A stretch of 64,000 bases of DNA, from NCBI RefSeq assembly GCF_037975245.1, contig NC_092575.1, positions 7,101,001 through 7,165,000 of the forward strand. The letters are read 5' to 3'. The notes under the pieces are model-generated. The model made no database searches, was not told the origin of the DNA, and saw nothing but the letters and a program-made list of their open reading frames with translations. A program made the position numbers and the translations under genes. This DNA is from Apostichopus japonicus. Taxonomy: Eukaryota; Echinodermata; Holothuroidea; Aspidochirotida; Stichopodidae. Shown here in pieces: positions 1 to 13,500 of this stretch. How positions within the stretch are numbered: the first letter of the stretch is position 1; the number at the start of each line of letters is the position of its first letter.

Positions 1-395
1 CCAAGAAAATACAAGCCATGGCTAATTAATATTTTACTTGGTGCAATTGGAATGTCGTTCACATTTTCAAAGAGTCACACTACGGTGTAACACTTCAGCT
101 TAAATTTACTGTATCAGAAGAATTGTAAAACTTTTCATACAGTGATGTTGGAAGTAATGTTAAGAGTAATATCACAGCTACACACTCCAATTACCCCAGA
201 AAATACAAGCCATGGCTTATTAATATTTTACTCGGTGCAATTGGAATGTCGTACACAGTTTCAAAGAGTCACACTACAGTAGGGTGTATAACTAAACTAA
301 AATTTACCATATCAGAAAAATTGTAAAACTGTCCATACAGTAATGTTGGAAGTAATGTTAAGAGCAATATCACAGCAACACACTCCAAATAGCCC
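1..395. repeat. Two-copy tandem repeat, unit about 196 bp
   Basis: Positions 1-199 and about 200-395 align nearly end to end: both contain AATACAAGCCATGGCT, AAAGAGTCACACTAC and GTAATGTTAAGAG. The array may continue beyond the left edge. It lies in an intron or the 3' flank of ERCC6L. Confidence 0.85.
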
Positions 396-616
396 GAGGC
401 TTGACTTTTCCCTCCTTGTTTGGAGGGTTGGAGAAGGGGTGGAGAGAAGACTGTCAGGGTTGAATTGTTTTCAAAGTTTCTGAAATCCTTAATTCAGTAA
501 TTTTCTAACATGAAAAGGGCCCAAAATGATCAAAATACCTTGTTTTTTCAGCTATTTCATATCTGCCCCACCCCCCTCCCCTACACCCGTACCATTTCAG
601 CAAGACTGGTTCTTAC

Positions 617-1561
617 CTGCAACTTCAACTTCATCTTCTGAATCATCTATCAGTATACTGCCAGTTTTGTTAACAGCATCAAGATCTGAGATATTGTAAG
701 AAGATGGAATAGAACTTAATACTGTGGATAACGGTTTCTTTTAGCACGATGTTTCCAAACCTATGTTCAGTTGACCATCTGTAAATATGTAATTTACCAA
801 GGGCATAGAAATAGAGGGTGTGTCTTGCTGAGGAGTCTTTTAAACTTACTGCATGTGGCTAACCAGATTACCGTAATGTTTACCAAAATGACGACACATC
901 TTTAGGTCTGTGTAGCACTTTGACAGAGCATTTTTGGGATCCAATATAAAATATTTTGCTATCCCTATTCCTCTGCTGTACAATATGATACATTATCACT
1001 AATGGACATCTACTCCTGGTTGCTGTATACTGACACGGAAAACATTATTTTGTAGAGGATCATTTAAATTTTTAATTTATCCTGTACCGCACTGCATGTT
1101 TTCTACACAAGATTGCCACATCCTATCTATGCACAATTCAAAGCTGTATAGCATTCTTCGTTCATAGACACAATGAATCGTTGTCAATATTTTATGATAA
1201 TATGAGACCAAAAAACGTCAAATACTGCTCTACACTGTCCTCTTATATCTGCTTCAAAGCACTTGTACTGACAGTACAAATAGTTCCTACCCTTTTTCTC
1301 TGATAGAAATAGTATAAAACAAAAACCAAACCATTTCTACCATTTAATGGGACATGAAATTCATAAGCCTAGAGACACCTAAATTATATCCCGTTTTTCA
1401 GAATTTTTACAATTTATTGATCAGCTTCTTACAATCGTCTGTGCTTTGGTTCTGTGCCGGTCTTGCTGGAGATCTCTCTAAACTTGACAGAGAATGTGAT
1501 GAGGTGCTGGCCGGGGTGTTATCTGCCGACCTTCCAACAGCCCCCTTATCATCCTTCATAT
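617..1561 (-). CDS. ERCC6L: ERCC6L exons 20 and 21, second SUMO-interaction-like motif
   Basis: Exon 20 (1561-1433) encodes a Ser/Pro-rich piece ([19 protein letters not shown]). Exon 21 (685-617) encodes [18 protein letters not shown], clearly related to exon 19. Both are phase 1-1. No terminal exon or stop codon is found before the left edge, so the gene continues outside. Confidence 0.7.
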
Positions 1562-4500
1562 CTAAAAAACAAGGACACACTTTTACAAAGTATTTAATAA
1601 AGAATGCTATATTAAAAAAGAAAAAAATCATACCTGCTTTTGTTCTAAGCCATTTAATTGGTATTGCTTATGTCTTTGTAGAAAACATGATAGTTTTTAA
1701 ACAACTAGCTATCCCAAACAACCATACATATACATTCACCACAAAGATATATCTCAAGGAGAGAATTACGTAACGGAAACTAAAATATATTATACCACTA
1801 CATACCACAATACTTGACAGATAGTTCACTTCTCAACTAAATTGCATCTCGCTGACTTAAGGTTTCGATTTCCAGGCTTACAAAGTTTGAAAAGACCGTA
1901 TCCTGTATATTTATGAAAGTTTAAAATAATTTAAACTTGTCTATGCTCAAATGTTAAACGTGCTGGTTTGGCATACATCTAACTTTAAAGTTATTACCAC
2001 GCAAATATGATTATACAGCGACAGATCAAGAATTTATTGAAAGGCCAAAGGGGTCAGGGTGGGGGGAGAGGGGTTGGGAGAGGCAGGTATTGGTAGATAT
2101 CGAGATTATATCAAAATAAACAGTGCACAAGCAAACATTGGTAAAAAGTAAGGAATGTGCACATGTGGTGAAGCATGCTAACAGCTTGCCCACTATGTAC
2201 CTTGTTAATATGATCTATGTCTGTAAGCTAATATTTAGGGGGGGGAGTACTTGGATATACCCATGTCATAAATACCTGGAGATTTCATCATTTCATCATC
2301 GGAATCTTCAATCAGGATACTGCTGATATTAATCTTTGGAGATGAATCTTAAAAAAAAAAAAATCAGAATCCAAAAATATTTCCATCAGTGAAACCACTG
2401 TCATCTATAGGGTTTTAATGAGATGACTAAAACAACATTTTTATCCAAACCTTATGAAAAGAGGAAACTGGATAATCTGGTTTCCAATTTTTTACTATTT
2501 CACTTTCTGAATGGGCTTCATATAAAGATACCCCTCCCCCCCCACAACTTGAATTAATAATTAATTCTCGTTTTTTTAACTAATTACAGAATTTTCCATT
2601 TTTTTCCAATCTTAGATCATTAAGTGACATCATGTTGCCCCCCCCCCCCAACCAGTGTTTACTACTTTTCCCCAGAAGGAAGATTTTAAGACATTTGATA
2701 AAACTGAGAAAACAGAATTCTGTTTTATCTGGTATCCTGGAATTTAACATCTTAACTAGTTCACAAAAGTGTTCTCTCGTTATACAATTAATGAGAACAA
2801 AATTTAAATTTGATTCCAAACACTATTTGCAAAACTTCAAGAAAATGGATGAAAAAGAAGAAAAAACAGGTGCAAACCTATAGACATCATACCCTGTTCA
2901 TCTTTAAGACTCTTGTTCTCATCCGATAAAGATGCCTGACGAGCAGCAATATTATCGCCATCTTCCATGCTCTCGTTGATTGCAGATATGAGATGAGGAT
3001 CCATATCTGGGAGGAGATCAGATTTTTTTTTAAAAATGTAAATTTTTCATCAAACTTGAAAAAAAAGAGAGGAATAAATCAACTTTATTGTTTCTAGACT
3101 TGGGAGTTTTACGTTCAAATTCAAATTTAATTTTTCTCACTTGTACACTAAAGTCAATGCATGTGTCAGGTACAAAGAAAGAAAAATTGAAAACAATTAC
3201 TTAAGATGGACACAAGAAAAAAAAACAAAGGTTGTGTATCACGTTAGTGGAGAAATCAAGAAACTTTTTTTTAAACAAGAACACGTTGAAAGACAAAGAA
3301 ATGTGAAACAATCATGGGTAGAGACTTAGTGTTTAATGAATATTTACAAGATAGGATTTCAAGTTATGGTGGATGCTCCTGAGAGAACTAACTGAATGAA
3401 TACATAACAGGATATGAGGCCAAATATAATAAAAATACTAGTTTAGTAATTATGTACCATGAAGTGTTTAACAATGAGTGTGTGAATTTTTCATTATTTA
3501 TTTAGTAAGCAAGTTGGGCTCTTTTACTGAGCAAGAAGGGAAAGAACATTTTAGTGATGACACTGGGGGGGGGGGGAATGGGGGAAGAGGAAGTTCAAAG
3601 AGAATTATGATGATATCTTACCAGCCTCATCTTCAGATGAGCGTTCATCTTCATCACTTGACAGGGTGGTCAAATCATACTCAATTTCAGGTTCTGAAAA
3701 ATTAAAAATTTTCTAGATTATCTTTCCAGATATCAGCATGTTTGCTAGCCTGAATTGTATTAACTTTCTTCCTCCTACACTCATGTCCATTCAAACTGTG
3801 AAAACTATTGAGGGTTCTGGCAGACGAATTCACTCTCAGAGGTGTAGCTGGGCTCCTTTGTCAGGGGGCAGGGGGAGTGGGGGAGGCAGAGAACTTCTCA
3901 ACCCTATTTTCTAAAAAAAAAATAACTTGTTACAAATATTTTGGAGGCCTAAGCCCCCCCCCCCTGCCCCATCCTTGGAGCTGTCCCCAAGTCTGAAGAG
4001 CCAATTGATATTATTACCCTCATATACTTTAGTATGGTTGACCTACACTACAATATTTCAAAGACAAAAAAAAATCACCAAAAAAGATAAAGTAGTTCCC
4101 ATTTCTTAATACAATATCCCAGTCTCTTTTTATGAGCTTAGTAGATCAATCTCAGCAAAAGCAATCAAATAAATCCTTGTGTGAAAGTTACCTGGTATCT
4201 TTTTGGAAACGAAGCGTTCCTCGTAGTCGGCTCCTGGTTTCAGGACTCTCTTATCGTCTGGTTCTCCGTGAACCTTCTCCCAGAGTTTCTTCAGCCTGGC
4301 CCTGTCCGTGTTTACCTCTGATGGGTGGCTGTGAAGACCAGCCGGTTCGGTATTAGACTCCAGCTGTTCCTTTAGCTGGACCGTTAGATCCGATTCCGCG
4401 GATACTAGCTCTTGTGCCCTTTGAACCTGAGATACGAAGAAGATCAACGATAGGAATAAAGCTATCGCCACACCTGAAAATTATGTTACATTTCCAAAAG

Positions 4501-7500
4501 GGAATAAAATTATATAATATCATTTCAAATTTTTAAGAGAATTAATTAAAATACTGCACTTGAGCAGAACGGGTTTTGTATTAAAATGTAACCTTGTTGG
4601 AATTCAGCTGTATTGTTATTATATCAAACTATTTTAAATATATACTTTAATGTACCCTTGTTGGAATCCAGCTGTATTGTTATTATATCAAACTATTTTA
4701 ATGTATACTTTTATGAATTCCCCAGTAATGAGGAGAAACTGGCTGTCCAGCAGCACACTTTTGAGAAAAGTTTAGGAAAGTAGGACAAAGCGGGGTTAAA
4801 GTGGAAATTTTAAAATAGATGGAAAAGATACAGCAAAAGTGAGACAGAAACAGATATGTCTCAATATATTCACGCTCGTATTAGATCAAACGAATATGTG
4901 AAATCAAAAATATGAATATTATTGACAATATGCTATTATTATGTTTTTTGCATGTGGGTGCTCAGTTGGTACTTGAGATCCAAATTTATTGTCTACTTTG
5001 AACAACCGCACAGGTGATATGCACATTGCCAACGTTCACAGCAAATCGCTGCACTTCGAAATTGCATGTTAGAGCAAAATAAAAATGTGGGCATTTAGAT
5101 AAAATTGAAGGAAATATATGACAGAGACAAAAAAAGTAGGAAAAATATTAAATCAAGGAGGTATGAAATGATCTTGTCTGTTGTTTGGTGAGTTTAATTA
5201 CAAATTTTAATATAACCAAGACAAGCACTGCTGACAACCATGCACAGGTCAAAGTGCAATTTCAGTTTTCTGCAAAAAGTTAATATTCTTGTGGACGTTC
5301 AAGAGTCAAAAGATGACAATCAGGAACCCGAAAAAATAAATGAAAAATGGAGACTCACTCTCTTCTGGATGTAGTCTTCTGTTACAGATTCGAATCCTTC
5401 GTGGTCCTCCTTCACGGCTTCCTGGGAGAACATGAGGTCATGGTCGGAGATGCCGTATATCGACTCTAATTAAAAAAAAATGAATAAAAGGGAAAGTGTA
5501 ATATTTCTCTTGAAAAACTTCTCCTGCCCTTACCGAATTCTCTCGAATGAACTCTCTTCATGTTCAAACTTACCAACTCTATTCTAATCTCCTCATGTTC
5601 AAAATTACAAACTTTATTCTACTTTCCTCATGTTCAAAATTTCAAACTTTATTCTACTCTCCTCATGGTTAAAATTTCAAACATTATTCTTCTCTCCACA
5701 TGTTCAAAATTACAAACATTATTCTTCTCTCCTCATGTTCAAAATTCAATCTACTCTCCTCATGTTCAAAATTTCAAACTTTATTCTACTCTCCTCATGT
5801 TCAAAATTTCAAACTTTATTCTACTCTCCTCATGTTCAAAATTTCAAACTTTATTCTACTCTCCTCATGTTCAGAATGTCAAACTATATTCTACTCTCCT
5901 CGTGTTCAGTATTTCAAACTTTATTCTACTCTCCTCATGTTCAAAATTTCAAACTTTATTCTACTCTCCTCATGTTCAAAATTTCAAACTTTATTCTACT
6001 CTCCTCATGTTCAAAATTTCAAACTCTATTCTAATCTCCTCATGTTCAAAATTTCAAACTTTATTCTTCTCTCCTCATGTATAAAATTTCAAACTTTATT
6101 CTACTCTCCTCACGATTAAAATTACAAACTTTATTCTACTCTCCTCATGTTCAAAATTACAAACTTTATTCTACTCTCCTCATGTATAAAATTACAAACT
6201 TTATTCTACTCTCCTCATGTTCAAAATTTCCAACTTAATTCTACTCTCCTCATATTCAAAATTACAAACTCTATTCTACTCTCCTCATGTTCAAAATTTC
6301 AAACTTTATTCTACTCTCCTCATATTCAAAGTTAAAAACTCTATTTTACTCTCCTCATGTTCAAAATTTCCAACTTAATTCTACTCTCCTCATGTTCATA
6401 ATTTCAAACTCTATTACATTGATACTGAACTTTCAGTCCTGTTCAGAAAGCAAACTCTACCAACGCTTACAAGTCAAGTGTGATCGGTTTGTGCTCACCC
6501 AGTGAATGTAGGAATGCGATATGACTGTCCAGATTTGTATCGCTCTTTCTGCTAGCTGAGTGCATCTCCTCTAGCTGCTCCTGGGTCTTGGATCTCTTTG
6601 GGTCGTCCAAGAGGAACAGCTCCTTCAAGTCTTGACGACTAAAGTACCTATCATCGAAAAACAAATTCTAAAATTTGATCAAAGAGCACTCGGGATTGAA
6701 TTTTCAACTTTTATAATAACAAAACAGTTGGAAATCCTTTCAGTTTGACTTTAAAAAAAAAATACTATAGAGCATTTGTTTGACAAACAACATTACTTTT
6801 TCAAACTGCAAGAAAATTGAGGATCTATTTGCTGTCAGTACATAGGAAAGTCTTTCTTGTATTTTCTTGTATTTCTCAATAAATTTTCTCTCTCCTTCGC
6901 ATGCTATAAATTACACTTCTTAGAATATCGTTCGCATCCTTTTTTGTGTCAATCTTTGCAACAAGACAACTGTTTTCTATTAAAAAAAAGTTTGGATTAG
7001 TTCTTAGTATACAAAAGAAGTAACAATAACATCACATCAAACACTGGCAAATCTTTAATTGACTTTCTTCATTTTTCTTCTCTCGGTCTGTACACTATAG
7101 TTATACTACGAATGTTTTTTTTCTTGTGTCGTTCTTTTTACCTCGAAGGTTTCCAGCTTTGCCTAAAAGAACCATCAGAATAATAGCCTTTGTTTGTTAT
7201 ACCTGTAAGGGTTCTTTGTTTGTTATACCTGTAAGGGTTCTTTGTTTGTTATACCTGTAAGGGTTCTTTGTTTGTTTTACCTGTAAGGGTTCTTTGAGGC
7301 TCCCGTAGCCTGTTTGGTGATAGAGTCTTTAAAGATCTGTCTGCGGTAAATCTTCTCCTCCACTGTTCCACACGTGATCAGTCGATAGATCACCACTGAT
7401 TTTGTCTGGCCGATTCTATACGCTCTATCCACAGCCTGGTTGTCGGTTGCTGGATTCCAGCTGGGATCGACTGCGGGTGAAGGGACACAATAACATCTCA

Positions 7501-10500
7501 CTGATTAGATTGCCTGATAATGAATGCTGGGTTTGAAATAAGCAAGTTAACAGTCATCTTCTTTCCCATAAACTCCCGAAGAGTAGTTAGCGAATTTTGG
7601 CCGGGCAAATTTTAAACACAGCCCTTCAAAATGACATGTTATGATGAGATTGCCTTATAATGGAGGCCAGGTTTGAAAAAAACAAGTTAACCTTCAGTCT
7701 CCTTCCCCAAAAACCACCCCCCCCTCCCCACCCCAAAGAGTACTCTTATTAGAATTTTGGCCAAGTTACTTTAACACTGCCCACAAATTAACATCTTACA
7801 ATAAGATTGCCGTATGACAGATGCCAGGTTGAAAATAAACGAATTAACCATCATTTTCCTTCCCAAAAAGTCAGTTTTTAAAGACAGTTTGCCCAATTTT
7901 GGCCAGACAAATGTAACCAACACTGTCTTCAAATAATGGCCATCTTCTCTTCTCGATATTAATATACAACTGTGCTTGCCAAAGTTTTTTTCTTGACGAC
8001 CCAGGTTTTGGTTTCTGCTAACATTTTCACGATCAAAAGATTGTGCCCTAATATCATACGATATATGAAATATATCTGATTACTGATTAACCTCACACGG
8101 ACTGATTTGATTGCAATTGACTGAAAATAAGCAAACAGCCAAAAATCACCCAAAAAATAGAGAGAGGGACATTATTATCAGTCTGTTGGAAAAATTGTTC
8201 ACAGATCATTTTTTTCCCTTTGGTACCCTGCATGTGATCTCCCCCCTCCCCTAAGAGAAAAAAAAAAAAGAAGTTTGGCAATCAATGTTTGGGTTGTTAC
8301 CCATAGCTTAGAAAGCTTGGTTCAAACCCCTGTAACTACAATGGTTCTGTTATGTTATTTCATTTTCAAAATATAATATATAAATATTTATTATATATAT
8401 AATATATAAATATAATATAAAGGTAAAATATGCTAGAGCATAAAAAAACGATGCAAACTTCGGGAGGCATCGGACAAGGTCTGTGAATATGAATTATACT
8501 AACCTTTCAAAAGCAAAATTGTTCAAAAAAGAAAGGAATTGAGCTGTGAAAAGAGACTGGAATACTCACTAATTACGACTCTGTCAGCTCCAGTCAGCGT
8601 CAGGCCGACGCCTCCGACCTGAGTCGTCAAGAGAAACACCGTGTACGATTCGTTGCTTTGGAAACAGTTAATCCTCTGTTCACGGTCCGTCAACTTTGAT
8701 ACTGTCCCGTCTAGCCTCATGTACTTAAAGTTCTGAGATTTAATATCAGAAATAGATATCAATATTTGAAAAAAAGAAAAATTGAAAATTTACCCACAGG
8801 CCCAAATTGGACCCCCAAGTAGGGCCAGAAGTGAGATTTCTTAAGTTTGAAGGCGCTGTTCCTAAAACGTACGAACCGCTTGACTTTTTGTTGGCACTTT
8901 TCCTGTACAACTACCACTTGACAAGGATCCTATGCAAATTAAATCTCAAACATGCCTTTGTTTGTGAATATAGAGCACACTCAAAGTAGGGCCAGAAAAG
9001 GACCCTACCTCATTTTCTGCCATTTTACTTACTTTCCTGAAATTAGGTAAATTAGAAGACTGGTCACATTTCTTCCACAATATATGTAATATCAGACATA
9101 AAATACTTTACATTTATGCAAAAGTTGCCTCCAACTTAAGGGAAATTTAGGGCTCTTAAAATGCAACCTGGATCCTAGCAACCGAAACGTTTTAACAAGT
9201 TCTTTGCCCAAATTCATCCTTTGAGACATATGGCAAGACACCATATCAATTTCAGGCGATTCTGAGAGGGTCGACGTGGAGGCCACTGTTGATTTGGCAT
9301 GGGTTGCAAATGGTTTATACAGTATCAAGAAAGTTTTGCTTCACCTGATTGCGTAGAATCTTTTCGACAATATCCAGCATCTTTCTGGACTGGCTGAAGA
9401 CGAGGGTGCGATGACCCTGGGCCGTAAGATTATGTAGCAGTTCCAGGAGGAACTGAATTTTGCCGGATTCTGCCATCAGTATGTCGTCGTCGATGTCTTT
9501 GATGTTACATGCCGCTGCTCTGGCGTCTGCTACATCTGGAGAATGTTCATCGTCGACAGAAACGTCCTCGCTGAGAAAGAATAAACAGTCCATAATCAAC
9601 CAAAGCAGACTCCCATTGCATTGCAAGGTGGTTCATACACATACAAATAGGCTAGAAAATATCACAGTGGTCTCTTTGTAAGGTTAATCACTTTAATGTG
9701 TTGCTAAATTTAACACCCTTCTCTCAATATATTTGTACAGTTTAAATCGCCAAACAATTTGAAGGAAATTACTTTTGAAGAATATTTAGCTACTTAAGTG
9801 TGGTTATATATGAGGCAATATTAAAAACCAAAATTTATGAAATTATGAAATATTAAAGCATGCATTGGAAACACTGATTCTTTGACTAATAAAATATAAC
9901 AAAACACACAGGTTCTGTAGCACTCCCCACACTGCACAACCCTGCCCCTCCCCCCACATCACCAACTCCTAGCGTCTTATTTTTCCTTTCTTCAACACTA
10001 AAGAAGTAAAACAAACCATACTAAAAGTATTTTTTCCAGCAAACCAACCCATTCCTGACCCAATTCCAAGTGTGAGGGGCCCACTGTTACTATATTTGCG
10101 AATACACTTGCTCACATGTTCTCTGTCGTTTGGAGACCGAGCCGATGACAGGCTCTTGCGCTGAGTAGTCTGGGATGATCACAGAGTTTCTTCAAGACTG
10201 TCAACTCTGCCAAAGGAGATCTTGTTGACATCAACAACTGCCCATGAAAAAGATAAGAAACAATTATTTAAAAAAAAAAATGATGTTATTTTAAACAGGA
10301 GATTGTTTCGTACAGTATATATTCCCTAGTTGGATAAATTGTGTTTGCCCGTCATTCAGTTTAGTACAGTACAATATAGTTCAGTACAGTTCATTTTAGT
10401 ACAGTACAGTTTAGTACAGTACAGTTTAGTACTGTACAGTTCAGTACAGTTTAGTACTGTACAGTGCAGTTTAGCACAGTACAGTTTAGTACAGTACAGT

Positions 10501-13500
10501 TTAGTACAGTACAGTTTAGTACAGAACAGTTTAGTACCGTATAGTACAGTACTGTTTAGTTCAGTACAGTTTAGTACAGTACATTTTGGTACAGAACAGT
10601 ACATTTTAGTACAGCACAGCACAGTTTAGTACAGTACAATACAGTGGAGTAAAATACAGTCACTTGGAGTACATTACAGTACAAAACAGTGCAGTACTGT
10701 ACGGTAATGTACAGTACAGTTTAGTACAGTGCATACAATACAGTACAGTAGAGTATCACACCTACAAATTCATGTTATTTACTGGCTAAATGCCAGAAGA
10801 GTTTGTCAATAGCCAGTAGACAAAAAAGGCAGTTGCATTATGTTTTGGTTAGTAGACACATAGAACATATTACACATCTTAAAAGGATTTTCTGGTGGCT
10901 AAAGTTGATTACTGATCAAAATTGCTGAAAATTTTCTGAATCTAACTGTGAAAACCACATCCTCTTAGTGCTTTGTATTTCGAAGATATGCAAGTTTTAA
11001 AATTAAGTAATATTTTGTAAAAAGCATCTGACAACAAACAGCAGACTGGATTATGTCATCGTGGCAATTCGGCTGAAAATTGTCTTTGTTTTTCTTAATA
11101 ATTTGTCAATCATTTATTCACAAACAAAAAGGATATTTCTACAAAAAAGATGCATTTTGATGAAATCCTAAGTACAGAGAATTTTGACAGCTATGCAACC
11201 ATTCCAAAATGTACCAGGTTTCAAGGGTAAATCAACAAGAAGATTATAATAGCCGAAGTAAAGCTTCCAAAGAGCATTTCACTTTGTTTATCACCAGAAT
11301 ATCCCTTTACGCAGAGTAACAATGTTATTAATCAAAATAATGGCAGGATTTCCATACCTGCAGTAACATAAGCCACCAAATGCAATGGTGATATGCAGTT
11401 AATGTGTTGGTGAGATACAGTGAACGTATTGTGAGATACAGTGAATGTATTGTGAGATGCAGTGAATGTATTGTGAGGTACAGTGAACGTATTGTGAGAT
11501 ACAGTGAACGTATTGTAAGATACAGTGAATGTACTGTGAGATACAGTGAACATATTGTGAGATATAGTGAACTGTTGAGAGATACATTGAACGTATTGTG
11601 AGATACAGTGAACGTATTGGTGAGATACAGTGAACGCACCGTGAGATACAGTGAACATATTGTGAGATACAGTGAACGTATTGTGAGATACAGTGACCGT
11701 ATTGTGAGATACAGTGAACGTATTGGTGAGATACAGTGAACATATTGTGTGATCACTGATGCAGTTAATGTTTTGATGAGATACAGTGAATGTATTGGTG
11801 AGACTGATCAATGACAAACCTCTTTGACTTGGTCAAGCTGGGAGAAGTCTTTGTAGATTTGTATCTGAGTCTCTGTGAGGTACAGCCAGATGATGAAATC
11901 ATTCTTCCTCGTTAGTCTTGGAATACCATTGACCCTCAAAACATGAAGAGAGAAAGTTTGTTGTGACAATATGGTATTATAGATATATGCAAAAACAGCG
12001 GTAATTTTATAATGCAAAGGATGGTAGAATTACCCATGTCCTTTGAATTTTGTATACTAAGCTGTATATATATACCAATATAATATCATGAAAGATAGCT
12101 TGTAGGATATGTACGTATCCAGTCAGTGTTAGCTTGTGAAAACTGTTTAATAGTTTTACAGAGTGAAGTTCACACTACACAAGACCTCTGTTGCACGAGG
12201 GTAACATACTGGATCACACTTTTAGTGCATGTGGGTCAAACACTCTGCCCACTTTACCACATTTCTGGATACAGTCAGCACTATCCGCTACACCCACTCT
12301 TCATTGCACACGGGTCGGATAGACTACCCGTTATAACCTCCTATACTAGACTTGGGTCAGCACTCTATCCATTGCACCACCTCTTCACTGCATGTGGGTC
12401 AAACACTGTACCAACTAAACCACCTCTTCTTTGCCTGTGGATCAGACAGTCTAGCCCCTTACACCTTCTTATTCTATGTACGGGTCGAACACTCTACCAT
12501 GTAACACCACTGCTTCACTACATGTGGGTCCAACACTCCACCCACACACCATCGGGTCACTGCATGTGGGTCAAATGCTCTACCCACTACACCACCTCTT
12601 CATTGCATGTGGGTCAGTCAGTCTATCCCCTACACCCTTTTATTCTATTCATGGGACAACCCTTAACCCTTCACACAATACACCTTGACATCACTGCATG
12701 TGGGTTTAACACTAATCACTACACTACCTCTACATTGCACGTGGGTCAAACACTGTATGCACTACAGCACCGTTTTCACTACATGTGGGTCAGACACTCT
12801 GCCCACACACCATCGTGTCACTGCATGTGGGTCATATGCCCTACCCACTACACCACCTCTTCATTGCATGTGGGTCACACAGTTTATCCCCTAAACCCTC
12901 TTATTCTATTCATGGGACATCACTCAACACTTCACACAATACACCATGACTTCACTGCATGTGGGTTTAACACTAATCACTACACCACCTCTATATTGCA
13001 CATGGGTCAATCACTGTATGCACTACAGCACTGTTTTCACTGCATGTGGGTCAAACACTCTACCCACCGGACACTTTTCACTTACAATCGACATCCTCCC
13101 TCAGATATTGATCCTTCACTTCCACTATCGACAACGGTAGAGGAATTCTGGTTGTTCTCCAAGACATCTGCTTTCGTCCTTCTCAGGAAGTAGGGCTCTA
13201 TAAGGTTTCGAAGACTCTCTGCCATCTCGTTGCCGAGCAGTTTCTCGCTGGAGGTAGCATCTCTTTCCCTCGCCTGAGAGTAGCACAGATAATGCAGTCA
13301 ATTTTATACTATAAATAGCTTAAAACTGTTGGTGATATCATTAATCCTTTAGTACTCTTTCCAATCCCGGACTTGTAAAGCTAAAAGTCTGTATTTTTAC
13401 CTAAGATATTTCACACATCCAATAATTAATATCATAATAATAATAATAATCAGTGGTTATTTTTTACAGACGCTTAAGCGACCACAAATGTGGAAGAAAC

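Noticed and set aside
5560-6505. Several overlapping frames of 62-174 codons rich in [13 protein letters not shown]
   Set aside because: All three frames of the same 35-bp satellite are open; no start context or homology.
10330-10629. Frames on both strands rich in VQYSLVQYS or [10 protein letters not shown]
   Set aside because: AGTACAGTTT satellite, no gene.
11328-11817. Three overlapping minus-strand frames of 114-161 codons
   Set aside because: Products of the 21-bp satellite in different frames.
12126-13193. 355-codon plus-strand open frame
   Set aside because: It is formed by the 43-bp minisatellite plus antisense of ERCC6L exon 8; the protein is a repeat of CMWVKHSTH-like segments.
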